Positions 45,998 to 55,181 are shown, counted from the first letter of the stretch. The stretch is 57,933 nt of DNA from JAMOBE01 sp039908285 (GCA_039908285.1 JAMOBE010000016.1:1-57933), one strand, 5' to 3'. Notes: generated by a model not told the origin, from the letters alone. Translations and numbers: made by a program.

Positions 45998-47296
45998 CTA
46001 CATCCAGCCATCGCTGATGATGTTGTCGAACCAGCTATGGGCGTAGGTCACTTCCCGCTTGAGGTTTTCCGGAGCGGTGTCCATCGGCGTCAGCCCACCC
46101 GAGCCCTCGACGGAGACGATCGAATTCTTCGCCTCGTCGAGCTTGTAGACACCGGCGACCGAGAATCCATAGTCATGGCCGACGATGCTGTAGCAGGTGT
46201 TGACGTAGGACGGCGTGGACGGCGTCTTGCCGGCCAGCAGGTCGACGATGGCGGCGGCGGCGACCTTGGCCTGCGAGTTGGCCGAGTAGGCCGACTTCGG
46301 CATGGTGGCCGCGTCGGAGGCGTCACCGATGACATGGATGTTCGGGTGCTTGGTCGACTCGAAGGTCTTCTTGTTGACCGGGCACCAGCCCTTCTCGTCC
46401 ACCAGGCCGGCGACCTGGGCGATGTGACCCGCCTTCTGCGCCGGGATGACGTTGAGCACGTCGGCCTTGAAGTCCTCGGTCGGGCCCGAGCAGGTCAGGG
46501 TCTTGACGTCGATCTTCTCCACCTTGCCGCCGTCGGCGGCGGAAACCCACCGGATCATGGACTCAGGCGTGCCATAGCCGTACAGCTTGGTCCAGGCCTG
46601 GATGAACAGGCCCTTCTTGGCGAAATCGTCCTTGGCATCGAGGATGACGACCTTGGACTTCGGCTTGTTCTTCTTCAGGTACATGGCGATCTGGCTCGCC
46701 CGCTCATACGGCCCAGGCGGGCAGCGGAAGGGGTTCGCCGGCGCGACGATCACCACCGTGCCGCCGTCCTTCATGGCGTGGACCTGCTTCTGCAGGGTGG
46801 TGGTCTGCGGTCCCGCCTTCCAGGCGTGTGTCACGGTCTCGGAGTCGGCCTCGGTGTAGCCAGGGATCGCATCCCACTTGAAGTCGACGCCGGGGGAGAC
46901 GATGCAGCGGTCGTAGTCGAAGCTCTGTCCGCCCTTGGTGGTGACCTTCTTGGCCGCGGCATCGATGCCGACCACCGAGTCGATGACCACCTTGACGCCA
47001 TGCTTCTTCAGGCCGTCGAAGCCGACCTGCAGGCTCTCGAGCGTGCGCTCGCCGCTCAGGACCTCGTTGGAGAGGAAGCAGCAGACGTACTTCTGACCGG
47101 CCTCGATCAGGGTGACGTCCAGATTCGGGTTGGCCATGCGCAGGTACTTGGCCGCGGTGGCGCCACCGGGGCCGCCACCGACGACGACGACCTTCTGGCC
47201 GGCTCCACGGGCGATGCTCGGCATGCCGACGACGCTGCCGACCACGGCTGCGCCGCCGGTCAGCTTGAGGAAATCTCGACGATTGACTGTGAACAT
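45998..47296 (-). CDS. fccB: Flavocytochrome c sulfide dehydrogenase flavoprotein subunit
   Basis: Periplasmic FAD enzyme that oxidises sulfide to sulfur or polysulfide and passes electrons to FccA. A twin-arginine signal NRRDFLKL (about residues 1-32) is followed by the FAD motif VVVVGGGPGGATAAKYL. Cys72/Cys73 (YVCCFLSNEV) sit where the FAD is covalently held in known enzymes; Cys192 (FRCPPGP) and Cys305 (GWCPVN) match the redox-active disulfide pair. The C-terminal FCSD-specific domain is complete (432 residues). ATG 47296. It lies 14 bases after fccA. Confidence 0.96.
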   Translation of the reverse strand: MFTVNRRDFLKLTGGAAVVGSVVGMPSIARGAGQKVVVVGGGPGGATAAKYLRMANPNLDVTLIEAGQKYVCCFLSNEVLSGERTLESLQVGFDGLKKHGVKVVIDSVVGIDAAAKKVTTKGGQSFDYDRCIVSPGVDFKWDAIPGYTEADSETVTHAWKAGPQTTTLQKQVHAMKDGGTVVIVAPANPFRCPPGPYERASQIAMYLKKNKPKSKVVILDAKDDFAKKGLFIQAWTKLYGYGTPESMIRWVSAADGGKVEKIDVKTLTCSGPTEDFKADVLNVIPAQKAGHIAQVAGLVDEKGWCPVNKKTFESTKHPNIHVIGDASDAATMPKSAYSANSQAKVAAAAIVDLLAGKTPSTPSYVNTCYSIVGHDYGFSVAGVYKLDEAKNSIVSVEGSGGLTPMDTAPENLKREVTYAHSWFDNIISDGWM

Positions 47297-47310
47297 TCTG
47301 GCGTCCCCCC

Positions 47311-47907
47311 TTATTTCGCGCTGCCGTAGAAGTGGACCAGGGCTTCCAGGCCTTCCTTCTTGTGGTTCTGAACCACCACGTCGAATTCCTTCTTCATCTT
47401 CGGCGGCTGGGGACGCTTGCCGCTTTCATAGTCTTCCAGCGCGAAGGTGAGGTAGGGCATCCACTGGCCCGCCAGGATGCCGCCGTCGTCGCTCGACGCG
47501 CCGCCCTTCTCGTGGCACTTGTCGCAGAATTCCTTGTGGAGCTTCTCGCCGGCCTTGGCCTTGGCCGCGTCGGCCTTCTGATTCGGGGCGGCGACGTACT
47601 TCTGCTTGGCGAAGAACTCGGCCATGGCCTTGATCTCGTCGTCCGAGTAGCCCTTGGCGATGCGGGTCATGATGGTGGAGGGCCATTCGGCCTTCTTGTA
47701 GGCGGTCATCACCGTCACGAAGTACTCCGTGGAGATGCCGGCGATGGTCGGCGACGACGGGCCGACGCTCACGCCGTTGGTACCGTGGCACCCCGCGCAG
47801 GCGTTGGCCAGCATGGCCGGAGTCGCGGCCGGGGCTCCCTGTGCCCACGCGTTGCCGCCGAGAACCAGTCCCCCCAGCAGTACCATGATGCTTGTCTTGT
47901 TTCTCAT
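47311..47907 (-). CDS. fccA: Diheme cytochrome c subunit of flavocytochrome c
   Basis: Electron-accepting partner of FccB in the periplasm. A signal peptide (about residues 1-22, ending AWAQ) is followed by two class I heme sites, CAGCH (37-41) and CDKCH (128-132), each with a later axial Met candidate. Length is 198 residues, in line with diheme FccA/cytochrome c4-type proteins. ATG 47907 has GGGAG upstream; the longer frame is not used. fccA and fccB are one transcript. Confidence 0.92.
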   Translation of the reverse strand: MRNKTSIMVLLGGLVLGGNAWAQGAPAATPAMLANACAGCHGTNGVSVGPSSPTIAGISTEYFVTVMTAYKKAEWPSTIMTRIAKGYSDDEIKAMAEFFAKQKYVAAPNQKADAAKAKAGEKLHKEFCDKCHEKGGASSDDGGILAGQWMPYLTFALEDYESGKRPQPPKMKKEFDVVVQNHKKEGLEALVHFYGSAK

Positions 47908-48346
47908 TGTTGCTCCCTCTCCCTGACCGGCGCCAGCGCCGGCGGTGCCAGACCGGCATGAGTGCCGGCTGCTCCTGTCATGGCACGGACTCCTTGTCCG
48001 ACGATGCTGGTTGGAACCCAACTCTCCGAAACCCAGCTCTGTTGCCGGGTCTGGTTTCCCCCCTCAAAGCCCCCTGACACGCCGTCCGAATCGCCTGACG
48101 GCCGTCATTCGATGACGGCCCTCCCATAAACGCCCTTCGTACGGCATCGTTCCGTGCCGTCTCACAAGTTCCAGTGGATACTTGAGCCCCGTCAGTAGGC
48201 GCCAATAATCCATCCGTGTCAACCATGTCGCGCGGGTGGCGGTCGGCGCGGACCGCTACCGGTCGGGAATGCCCCGGACAAGGACCTCGATACCAGATCC
48301 CTCCCGGGGCAATGCCGACAATATCGCGACGGGCCAAATCGAAGAC
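47908..48346. other. Gene-free region upstream of fccA
   Basis: About 440 bases on the minus-strand path from the tetraheme gene to fccA. A short hairpin (GGCCGTCAT/ATGACGGCC, about 48097-48120) could end the tetraheme transcript. The fccA promoter should lie within the first 150 bases, but no clear sigma70 pair was found. No gene is supported. Confidence 0.45.
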
Positions 48347-48946
48347 TCAGTCTTCGGACCCAGAAGGCTTCTTGTGAGCGATGCCCTTGTGGCAGTCGAT
48401 GCAGGTCTTCCTGTCGTCGCCTTCCTGCTTCATCGTCTTCTGATGCTTCTTTGAGGCCGACTTGTCCTGTGCATCGAACTTCATGCCTTCGAAGCTGTGA
48501 CAGCTTCGGCATTCTCGCGAGTCCGTGGCCTTCATCTTGGCCCAGACACCCTTGGCCATGTCAAGCCGCATGGCCTCGTACTTTTCCGGCGTATTGATTG
48601 TGCCGAGGATGGTGTGATACACGTCTTTGGCTGCCGAAAGCTTGGCCAGCAACTTTGCCGGGCCGCTCTTCGGCACGTGGCAGTCCGGACAGCCAGCCCG
48701 GACGCCGGTGCGATTCGAGGCGTGGGCGGACTGCTTGTACTCCTCGAAGGGCGCGCCGGCCATTTCGTGACAGCCGGTGCAGAACTCCGTCGAGTTGGAG
48801 TGATCCAGAGCCGCGTTGAAGACGATGATGCCCCCCCCTCCGACGACGACGCCGATGACCAGCAGCGTGCCGAGGGCGAATTTCGCGCTCGGCCGCCAGA
48901 ACCAGTCCCAAAGACCCCTGATGAGTCCGGCAACCCCCTTGGACAC
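48347..48946 (-). CDS. NapC/NirT-family tetraheme cytochrome c
   Basis: Membrane-anchored quinol-interacting cytochrome. After a basic N-terminus a single membrane helix (about residues 22-43) anchors a periplasmic domain with four heme motifs: CTGCH (56-60), CPDCH (86-90), CRSCH (146-150) and CIDCH (182-186). Length is 199 residues, normal for NapC/NirT/NrfH proteins. The start is GTG with GGGGAGTAGACA upstream. Such proteins link the quinone pool to periplasmic enzymes; its place next to fccAB suggests exchange of electrons with sulfide dehydrogenase, which is inference. Confidence 0.93.
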   Translation of the reverse strand: MSKGVAGLIRGLWDWFWRPSAKFALGTLLVIGVVVGGGGIIVFNAALDHSNSTEFCTGCHEMAGAPFEEYKQSAHASNRTGVRAGCPDCHVPKSGPAKLLAKLSAAKDVYHTILGTINTPEKYEAMRLDMAKGVWAKMKATDSRECRSCHSFEGMKFDAQDKSASKKHQKTMKQEGDDRKTCIDCHKGIAHKKPSGSED

Positions 48947-49365
48947 TGTCTACTCCCCTTCGGTATTATTGAATTTGCCGCCACGATGTGACGGTTGGGC
49001 GCCAGTGTCAACTGGGGAATGACCCACTCCTCCCCGCGAGGGCATGAAAAACGCGTATCCGTTGGTCAAGGGCCGGGTCCGGCGGGGATCAGCGGCTGAA
49101 AGAGCGAGCGCAATTTGCTTGGCGAACGCCGCGTTTCACGTTACATTGCGAACTGCTAATTTACGGGCCATCCGGCGGGCGATGGAAACGGTTGGATAGT
49201 GCCATGCCTTGCGGGGGCGACGGAGCCGGCCGCCCACGCGGATTTCCCACGTCGGCGCACCTTTTGGGACCGTCCTGGCGGGCGGAGGAGGGGTGCGTGC
49301 CGGCTTTGAGCTGAAGACGACCCTATTGAACGACCGACGATATCAGGGAATCAGGGAGAGGCAAG
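48947..49365. other. Divergent gene-free region before the DsrE2 gene
   Basis: About 420 bases between the tetraheme gene and the DsrE2-like gene. A possible minus-strand promoter (49006-49011 and 48983-48988) serves the tetraheme gene. No other gene or clear structure was found. Confidence 0.45.
48983..49011 (-). promoter_or_regulatory. Possible promoter of the tetraheme cytochrome gene
   Basis: On the minus strand TTGACA (49011-49006) is followed after 17 bases by CATCGT, a weak -10. The start would lie about 30 bases before the GTG. Confidence 0.35.
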
Positions 49366-49854
49366 ATGTCCGGAAACGCCAAGAGCATGTCGATCATTGT
49401 AACCAAGGGAACGCTGGATTGGGCCTATCCCCCGTTCATCCTGGCGACGACGGGCGCCAGCATGGGGCTCGACGTGACCCTGTTCTTCACCTTCTATGGC
49501 CTGGCGCTGTGCAAGAAGAAGCTGGATCTGGGGGTCAGCACCCTCGGCAACGCCGCCATGGAGATGCCGATGATGGGCATGCACATGAAGATGCCCAACA
49601 TCGTCGGCATGCTGCCCGGAGTCGACGGCTTCGCCACGGCGATGATGAAGGACCTCATCAAGAAGAAGGGGGTGGCCTCCATCGAGGAATTGCGGGACCT
49701 GGCCAAGGAGGCCGACGTCCGCATGATCGCCTGCCAGATGACCATGGAACTGTTCGAGTACAAGGCCAGCGACATGATCGACGGCCTCGAGTACGCCGGT
49801 GCGGCCACGTACATCGAAACCGCCACCAATTCCGAGATCAACCTCTTCATCTAG
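49366..49854 (+). CDS. DsrE2-like (DsrE/DsrF/DrsH family) sulfur-transfer protein
   Basis: 162 residues. The family stretch GTLDWAYPPFILATTGASMG, the methionine-rich MEMPMMGMHMKMPN loop and ACQMTMELFEY with a conserved Cys are typical of DsrE2 proteins. DsrE2 works with TusA and rhodanese in moving sulfane sulfur in sulfur oxidisers. CAGGGAGAGG precedes the ATG. It comes 106 bases before tusA, which fits that role. Confidence 0.92.
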   Translation: MSGNAKSMSIIVTKGTLDWAYPPFILATTGASMGLDVTLFFTFYGLALCKKKLDLGVSTLGNAAMEMPMMGMHMKMPNIVGMLPGVDGFATAMMKDLIKKKGVASIEELRDLAKEADVRMIACQMTMELFEYKASDMIDGLEYAGAATYIETATNSEINLFI

Positions 49855-49960
49855 GCTTCGACGGCGGCGCACGGCGGACGGGGAATGATGCGGTCGCATC
49901 GTCCGATGCGCGCTAAACGAAGAAAAAGTACGAATCGAAACACCGAAGGGAGAAAAACAG

Positions 49961-50191
49961 ATGAGCGACACTACTCTGCTGGACGTCAAGGGCCTCAACT
50001 GCCCCCTGCCGATCCTGCGCGCCAAGAAGGCGATCAAGGATATCGGCGTCGGCACGGTGCTCGAGGTGCATGCGACCGACCCGGGCTCCGTCAAGGACTT
50101 CGAGGCCTTCTGCCGGCAGACCGGCAATGAACTGGTGGAGAGCGCCGAGGAGGGCGGTGTCTACAAGTTCAAGATCAAGCGCAGCAGCTGA
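49961..50191 (+). CDS. tusA: TusA family sulfurtransferase
   Basis: 76-residue cytoplasmic sulfur carrier. The CPxP motif is at Cys14 (LNCPLPILRAKKAI), which would bear a persulfide, and the VHATDPGSVKDF helix follows. GAAGGGAG precedes the ATG. In sulfur oxidisers TusA passes sulfur on to DsrEFH or Hdr-type systems; here it follows a DsrE2-like gene. Confidence 0.95.
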   Translation: MSDTTLLDVKGLNCPLPILRAKKAIKDIGVGTVLEVHATDPGSVKDFEAFCRQTGNELVESAEEGGVYKFKIKRSS

Positions 50192-50244
50192 TATCGTTCC
50201 ATCACCGTTGGCGGGGCGGGACGCGGTTCGTCGTCCTCGCCGCT

Positions 50245-50598
50245 GTGATCGCCGCGGTGGTCTCGGTCCGTGGTCCGGATCAGGCGGCGTCGGCCGAGCT
50301 GGTGATGTTCGAGTCGCAGGCCTGTGGCTGGTGCGTCAGGTGGCGGCAGGAGGTGGGAAGCCTCTATGCCGGCACTGCCGAGGGACGGCGGTTGCCGTTG
50401 CGTACGGTTGAGGGCTTGCACCCCCCGGCGGGGGCGAGTTTCACCCTGGAGCGGCCGGTCACCTACACCCCCACCTTCGTCGTCGTCGACCATGACCGCG
50501 AGCGGGGGCGCATCACCGGCTATGCTGGCGACTCCCTCTTCTGGGAGGCGCTGGCTCGGCTGATTCGGGATCTGGACGCGCGGACGGGGAGCGAGTGA
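50245..50598 (+). CDS. Thioredoxin-like exported protein with CGWC site
   Basis: 117 residues from a GTG at 50245. The N-terminus is hydrophobic and upstream codons would extend it (TRFVVLAAVIAAV), so the true start may be a non-standard ACG at 50221 with a G-rich site before it. An active-site-like ACGWC (Cys27, Cys30) and YTPTFVVVD with cis-Pro show a thioredoxin fold. It resembles SoxS/SoxW-type redox partners in sulfur-oxidation clusters, but specific identity is unsure. Confidence 0.75.
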   Translation: MIAAVVSVRGPDQAASAELVMFESQACGWCVRWRQEVGSLYAGTAEGRRLPLRTVEGLHPPAGASFTLERPVTYTPTFVVVDHDRERGRITGYAGDSLFWEALARLIRDLDARTGSE

Positions 50599-51040
50599 GT
50601 AAGAGATACCGTCGAGCGGAAAGCCCCAACTCATGCGGCCATACATCGTGCTGGCTTTTAGAAAAAAGGCGCAACACGGATGAACACGGATAAACACGGA
50701 TAAACACGGATGCAGAGTCATTATGACGATGCTCCGTCTCAAAACTAAAATAAATAAATTATTATTATCTTGGTACAACGAATAATTTGCGCGTTTCGTA
50801 TTGAAATTCATGTCTAACTCCGCTGAATCCGCGTTCATCTCTTCTTATCCGCGTTCATCCGTGTTGCGTCTTTTTTCTCGACGCCAGCACGCTGGAAGGT
50901 CGGTTCTATGGAGCTCCAACCTTGAGGCCCGCCGGTATGGGCGGGGCGTGCCGAGTCGCGGGTCTCGGCCTTGCGACGGGGGCGATCAGGCCCTAGTATC
51001 CCGGCAACGAAGGAACCCACCGGGACAAGGGGAGGCGTGC
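50599..51040. other. Gene-free region with the second CACGGAT element
   Basis: About 440 bases. The CACGGAT element occupies 50649-50891. The remaining 150 bases before dsbA hold a GGCCTTGCGACGGGGGCG stretch but no clear promoter. Confidence 0.55.
50649..50891. repeat. CACGGAT inverted-array element, copy B
   Basis: The left end GTGCTGGC TTTTAGAAAAAAGG CGCAACACGGATGAACACGG, with repeats of AACACGGAT, is mirrored at the right by ATCCGCGTTCATCCGTGTTG CGTC, a T run and GCCAGCAC. The ends pair over about 45 bases. The centre is AT-rich (ATAAATAAATTATTATTATC) and unlike copy A. Confidence 0.8.
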
Positions 51041-51661
51041 GTGAGTCAGCTGATTCGGATCGTGGTTTTTGTCGGCGTGCTGCTGATCGGTGGTGGCGCC
51101 ATGGCGGCGGACCCGGTGGTGGCCGACTCCGCTGCGGCGCGCCTGCTGGCCGACCGGGTCGAGGGGCGCAAGGACGCGCCGGTGACCATCATCGACTATT
51201 CCTCCCTCACCTGTCCCCACTGTGCCCAGTTCCACATGGAGGTACTGCCGAGGATCAAGAAGGAGTTCATCGACACCGGCAAGGTGAAGCTGGTGTTCCG
51301 TGACTTCCCCCTGGACGGGGTGGCCCTGGCGGCGTCCATGCTGGCCAGGTGCGTGCCCGAGGACATGTACTTCCGCTTTCTCGATGCCCTGTTCGGCTCG
51401 CAGGCGCAGTGGTCGAAGGCATCCAATCCCCGCCGGTCGCTGAGTGGGCTCGCCCGGCTGTCGGGCATGACCCAGGAGGCGGTGGACGGCTGCCTCGGCA
51501 ACGAGGCGCTGATGAAGGGGATCCAGGCCATGAAGAACGAGGGGCACGCCCAGTTCGGCGTCGACTCGACGCCCACCTTCATCATCAACGGCGTCAAGCT
51601 GCCCCATGTCTCCTCGTATGAGGAAATTGCCAAGGTTCTTATTCCGCTGGTTGCCAAGTGA
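51041..51661 (+). CDS. DsbA-like thiol:disulfide protein
   Basis: 206-residue periplasmic protein with a signal peptide (about residues 1-22), the active site TCPHC (Cys58, Cys61), the VFRDFPLDGVALAAS stretch and cis-Pro in VDSTPTFIING. It matches the DsbA/BdbD thioredoxin group (PF13462). The start is GTG 51041 with AAGGGGAGG upstream, which decides it over the longer frame. It ends 40 bases before smc. Confidence 0.92.
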   Translation: MSQLIRIVVFVGVLLIGGGAMAADPVVADSAAARLLADRVEGRKDAPVTIIDYSSLTCPHCAQFHMEVLPRIKKEFIDTGKVKLVFRDFPLDGVALAASMLARCVPEDMYFRFLDALFGSQAQWSKASNPRRSLSGLARLSGMTQEAVDGCLGNEALMKGIQAMKNEGHAQFGVDSTPTFIINGVKLPHVSSYEEIAKVLIPLVAK

Positions 51662-51701
51662 CGAGGGACTCGCGGGTGCCGCTTTACCGGGATACGCCGC
51701 C

Positions 51702-54700
51702 GTGGTGCAGTTCACCAGGCTGAGGCTGTCCGGGTTCAAGTCGTTCGTCGACTCGACCGAGGTTCCCATCGAGGAGGGCCTGACGGGAGTGGTCGGCCCC
51801 AACGGCTGCGGCAAGTCCAATCTGGTCGAGGCCCTCAAGTGGGTCATGGGCGAGACGTCGGCGCGGCAGATGCGCGGCGGCGAGATGGACGACGTCATCT
51901 TCGGCGGCACCGCCAACCGGCCGGCGCGCAATCTGGCCGAGGTGACGGTGTACCTGGACAATGCCGCCCGCACCGCTCCGGCCATGTTCAACGACCACGC
52001 CGAGCTGGAGGTGACCCGGCGGATCGAGCGGGGGCTTGGCTCGGTGTACCGGGTCAACGGTCGCGAGGTGCGGGCGCGGGATGTCCAGCTCCTGTTCGCC
52101 GATGCCGCCACCGGCGCCCGCTCCACCGCCCTGGTGAGCCAGGGGCGGGTGGGGCTGCTGATCAACGCCAAGCCCTCCGAGCGCCGCTCGCTTCTCGAGG
52201 AGGCGGCGGGCATCGGTGGCCTGCACAGCCGCCGCCACGAGGCGGAGATCCGCCTCAAGGGCGCCGAGGCCAATCTCGAACGCCTGACCGACGTGCTGAG
52301 CGCCCTCGACGGCCAACTCCAGAACCTGAAAAAACAGGCGCGCCAGGCCGCCCGCTACCGCGCCTTGAGCGACCAGATCCGCAAGGCCGAGGCGGTGGTG
52401 CTGCACCTCGGCTGGGTGGCGGCCATCCGCACCCTGGAGGAGGCCCGCGCCCGGCTGGCCGAGGCCGAGTCCCGGGTGGCCTCCCTCACCGGCGGGGCCG
52501 CCGCCGCCGCCACCGCCCAGGCGGAGGCCGCCGCCAGTCTCCCCGCCCTGCGCCAGGCCGAGGCCGAGGCCGCCGCCCGGCTGCAGCGGCTGGTCCTGGC
52601 CCGCGAGCAGCTCGACGCCGAGGCCGGTCGCATCGCCGCCGCCCGTCGGGAGAGCGAGACCCGCCGGTCGCAGATCATCGGCGACCTGGCCCGCGAGGAG
52701 GCCCGCGCCGCCGACGCCGCCGAGGCACTGTCCCGGCTGGAGACGGAGCGACTCGACCTCGAGGGTGAGGCCGGCACCGAGGACGGCGCCCGCGAGGACG
52801 CCACGCTTCGCCTGCGGGAGGTTGGGGCCGCCGTCAATGCCGCCGAGGCCGAACTGGTCCGCCTCACCGATCTGGTGGCCGCCGCCGAGGCCCGCCGCAC
52901 CGAGGCCGCTCGCCGCGCCGAGGACCTGGCGGCCCGGGTCCGGCGGCTGGCCGCCCGGGTGGCGGAGATGGAGGCGGGTCGCGCCACCCTCGCCGCCGCC
53001 CTGGTGCCGCCGGAGGAGCTGGCCGCCGCCGAGGAGCGACTCGGTCTCGCCGTCGAGCGGGTGGATGCCGCCCGCGCGGCCGCCGATGCCGCCGACCTGG
53101 CCCGCCGTGAGGCGGAGGCCGCCGTCGACCGCGCCCGCGAGGACCTGTCCCGCGACACCGCCGCCCGGGCGAAGCTTGCCGCCGAGACGTCGGCGCTGGA
53201 GGAGATGCTGGCCGAGGGGGGGGAGGGCGACTGGCCGGCCCTGATCGACGAGGTGACGGTGGTTCAGGGCTACGAGGCCGCCGTGGCCGCGGCGCTCGGC
53301 GATGACCTGCTGGCGTCGGTGGACGCCGGGGCTCCCCGCCACTGGAACGAGCTGCCGCCGCTGGAGACTCCGCCGCCGCTCCCCGAGGGGGCCGAGTCGC
53401 TGGCCCGGCGGCTGACCGCTCCCCCGGCCCTGGCCCGTCGCCTGACTCAGGTCGGGCTGGTGGCGAGCGGTGCGGCGGCGCGACGACTGTGGTCCGACCT
53501 GGCGCCGGGCCAGCGGCTGGTGACCCGCGACGGTGGCCTGTGGCGCTGGGACGGCTTCGCCGTGGTCCCCGGGGCTCCTTCCGCCGCCGCCACCCGGCTG
53601 AAACAGCGCAACCGCCTGGCCGACCTGGAGGTGGGGCTGGCCGAGGCCGACGCGCGGGTCGAGGACGCGGCGCGGCGCCTGGACGAGGTTCGCGAGGCCG
53701 CCGAACGGGCCGCCGCCGCCGAGCGGCGCGGGCGGGAGGAGGGTCGCGCGGCTGATACGGCACTTTCCGCCGCCCGTGAGGCGGTGGGGCGGCTCGAACA
53801 GAAGGCGACAGCGGCGGCTTCCCGCCTGGCAGCGGCCGATGAGACGCTGGCCCGGGCTCGTGGCGACCTGGCCGAGGCGGAGGCCGAGGCCGCCCGGGGA
53901 CTGGCCGACGCCTCGGAGGCCGCCGATCCGGCCGAGGGACGGCAGCGGGTGGCCGAGCTGCGGGCCGAGGTGGCGGAGGGGCGGACCGCCCTGCTGGAGG
54001 CTCGCACCGCCTACGACCGCCTGACCCGGGAGGCCGACGCGCGCCGCCAGCGACTCGAGGCCATCGCCGGAGAGGCGGAGTCGTGGCGCCGGCGCGGCGA
54101 GACGGCGACCCTGCAAAAGCGCGAACTGGAGGAGCGCCGCGACGCGGTCACCGCCCGGCTGGAGCGCCTGGCCGCCCGGCCGCTGGAGATGGAGGAGCAG
54201 CGCCGTACCCTGTTGGACCAGTCCCATGCCGCCGAGGCCGCGCGCCGCGACATGGCCGACCGGCTGGCCCAGGCCGAGTCGGTGCTGGTGGAGGCCGACC
54301 GGCGGCTGCGCGATGCCGACCAGGTGCTGTCCGCCGCCCGCGAGGACCGGGTGCGCGCCGACGCCGCGGTGGAGCAGGGGCGCCAGGCCTGCCGCACGGT
54401 GGCCGGGCGCATCGCCGAGCGGCTCGACTGCACCCCGGAGCAGGCGGTTCAGTTGGCGGCTCTCCCCGAGGGGGAGGCACTTCCCGTCCTGGAGGAGGCC
54501 GAGCGGCGGCTCGAGCGGCTGTCGCGGGAACGGGAGACCATGGGGCCGGTCAACCTGCGGGCGGAACAGGAAGCGGCCGACCTCGAGCAGCAGATCACCA
54601 CCCTCCAGGGGGAGCGGGATGACCTGGTAGCGGCCATCGCCCGCCTGCGCCAGGGGATCGCCGAGATCAACCGCGAGGGGCGTGAGCGCTTGTTGGCCTC

Positions 54701-55181
54701 GTTCGCGGCGGTGGACCAGCACTTCCGCGACCTGTTCGTCCGCCTGTTCGGCGGTGGACGGGCGCACCTGACCCTGACCGAGTCGGACGATCCCCTCCAG
54801 GCCGGTCTCGAGATCATGGCCAGCCCGCCGGGCAAGCGGTTGCAGATCCTGTCGCTGCTGTCGGGCGGCGAGCAGGCGCTGACGGCCCTCGCCCTCCTGT
54901 TCGCCGTGTTCCTCACCAACCCGGCCCCGGTGTGCGTGCTGGACGAGGTGGATGCGCCGCTGGACGACGCCAACGTCGATCGCTTCTGCACCATGCTGGC
55001 CGAGATCGCCGGGGTGTCCGCCACCCGCTTCCTGGTGGTTACCCACCACCGCCTGACCATGGCCCGCGTCGACCGCCTGTTCGGCGTCACCATGGGCGAG
55101 CGCGGCGTGTCCCAGCTCGTCTCCGTGGACCTCCGGGCCGCGGAACACCTGCGGGAAAGCGTATTATTTGATTTTCAATAA
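51702..55181 (+). CDS. smc: Chromosome segregation protein SMC
   Basis: Structural maintenance of chromosomes ATPase, 1159 residues. The head has Walker A GPNGCGKSN (about 32-40), the ABC signature LSGGEQ (1053-1058) and Walker B VCVLDE (1077-1082). Between them lie two long Ala/Glu/Arg-rich coiled-coil arms and a hinge region at about 510-620 (VVQGYEAAVAAALGDDLLAS), which is of the less conserved type found in alphaproteobacteria. The start is GTG 51702, giving MVQFTRLRLSGFKSFVD, the usual beginning in this group; GTG 51705 is adjacent. Partner genes scpA and scpB are not here. Confidence 0.96.
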   Translation: MVQFTRLRLSGFKSFVDSTEVPIEEGLTGVVGPNGCGKSNLVEALKWVMGETSARQMRGGEMDDVIFGGTANRPARNLAEVTVYLDNAARTAPAMFNDHAELEVTRRIERGLGSVYRVNGREVRARDVQLLFADAATGARSTALVSQGRVGLLINAKPSERRSLLEEAAGIGGLHSRRHEAEIRLKGAEANLERLTDVLSALDGQLQNLKKQARQAARYRALSDQIRKAEAVVLHLGWVAAIRTLEEARARLAEAESRVASLTGGAAAAATAQAEAAASLPALRQAEAEAAARLQRLVLAREQLDAEAGRIAAARRESETRRSQIIGDLAREEARAADAAEALSRLETERLDLEGEAGTEDGAREDATLRLREVGAAVNAAEAELVRLTDLVAAAEARRTEAARRAEDLAARVRRLAARVAEMEAGRATLAAALVPPEELAAAEERLGLAVERVDAARAAADAADLARREAEAAVDRAREDLSRDTAARAKLAAETSALEEMLAEGGEGDWPALIDEVTVVQGYEAAVAAALGDDLLASVDAGAPRHWNELPPLETPPPLPEGAESLARRLTAPPALARRLTQVGLVASGAAARRLWSDLAPGQRLVTRDGGLWRWDGFAVVPGAPSAAATRLKQRNRLADLEVGLAEADARVEDAARRLDEVREAAERAAAAERRGREEGRAADTALSAAREAVGRLEQKATAAASRLAAADETLARARGDLAEAEAEAARGLADASEAADPAEGRQRVAELRAEVAEGRTALLEARTAYDRLTREADARRQRLEAIAGEAESWRRRGETATLQKRELEERRDAVTARLERLAARPLEMEEQRRTLLDQSHAAEAARRDMADRLAQAESVLVEADRRLRDADQVLSAAREDRVRADAAVEQGRQACRTVAGRIAERLDCTPEQAVQLAALPEGEALPVLEEAERRLERLSRERETMGPVNLRAEQEAADLEQQITTLQGERDDLVAAIARLRQGIAEINREGRERLLASFAAVDQHFRDLFVRLFGGGRAHLTLTESDDPLQAGLEIMASPPGKRLQILSLLSGGEQALTALALLFAVFLTNPAPVCVLDEVDAPLDDANVDRFCTMLAEIAGVSATRFLVVTHHRLTMARVDRLFGVTMGERGVSQLVSVDLRAAEHLRESVLFDFQ

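Noticed and set aside
45618..50891. The repeated CACGGAT units as a CRISPR array
   Set aside because: Units are ten bases with almost no spacers, mirrored at two ends, and no cas gene is near.
51684..55148. An 1154-codon open frame on the minus strand opposite smc
   Set aside because: It mirrors the coiled-coil codons of smc and has Gly/Leu/Gln/Arg low complexity; a shadow.
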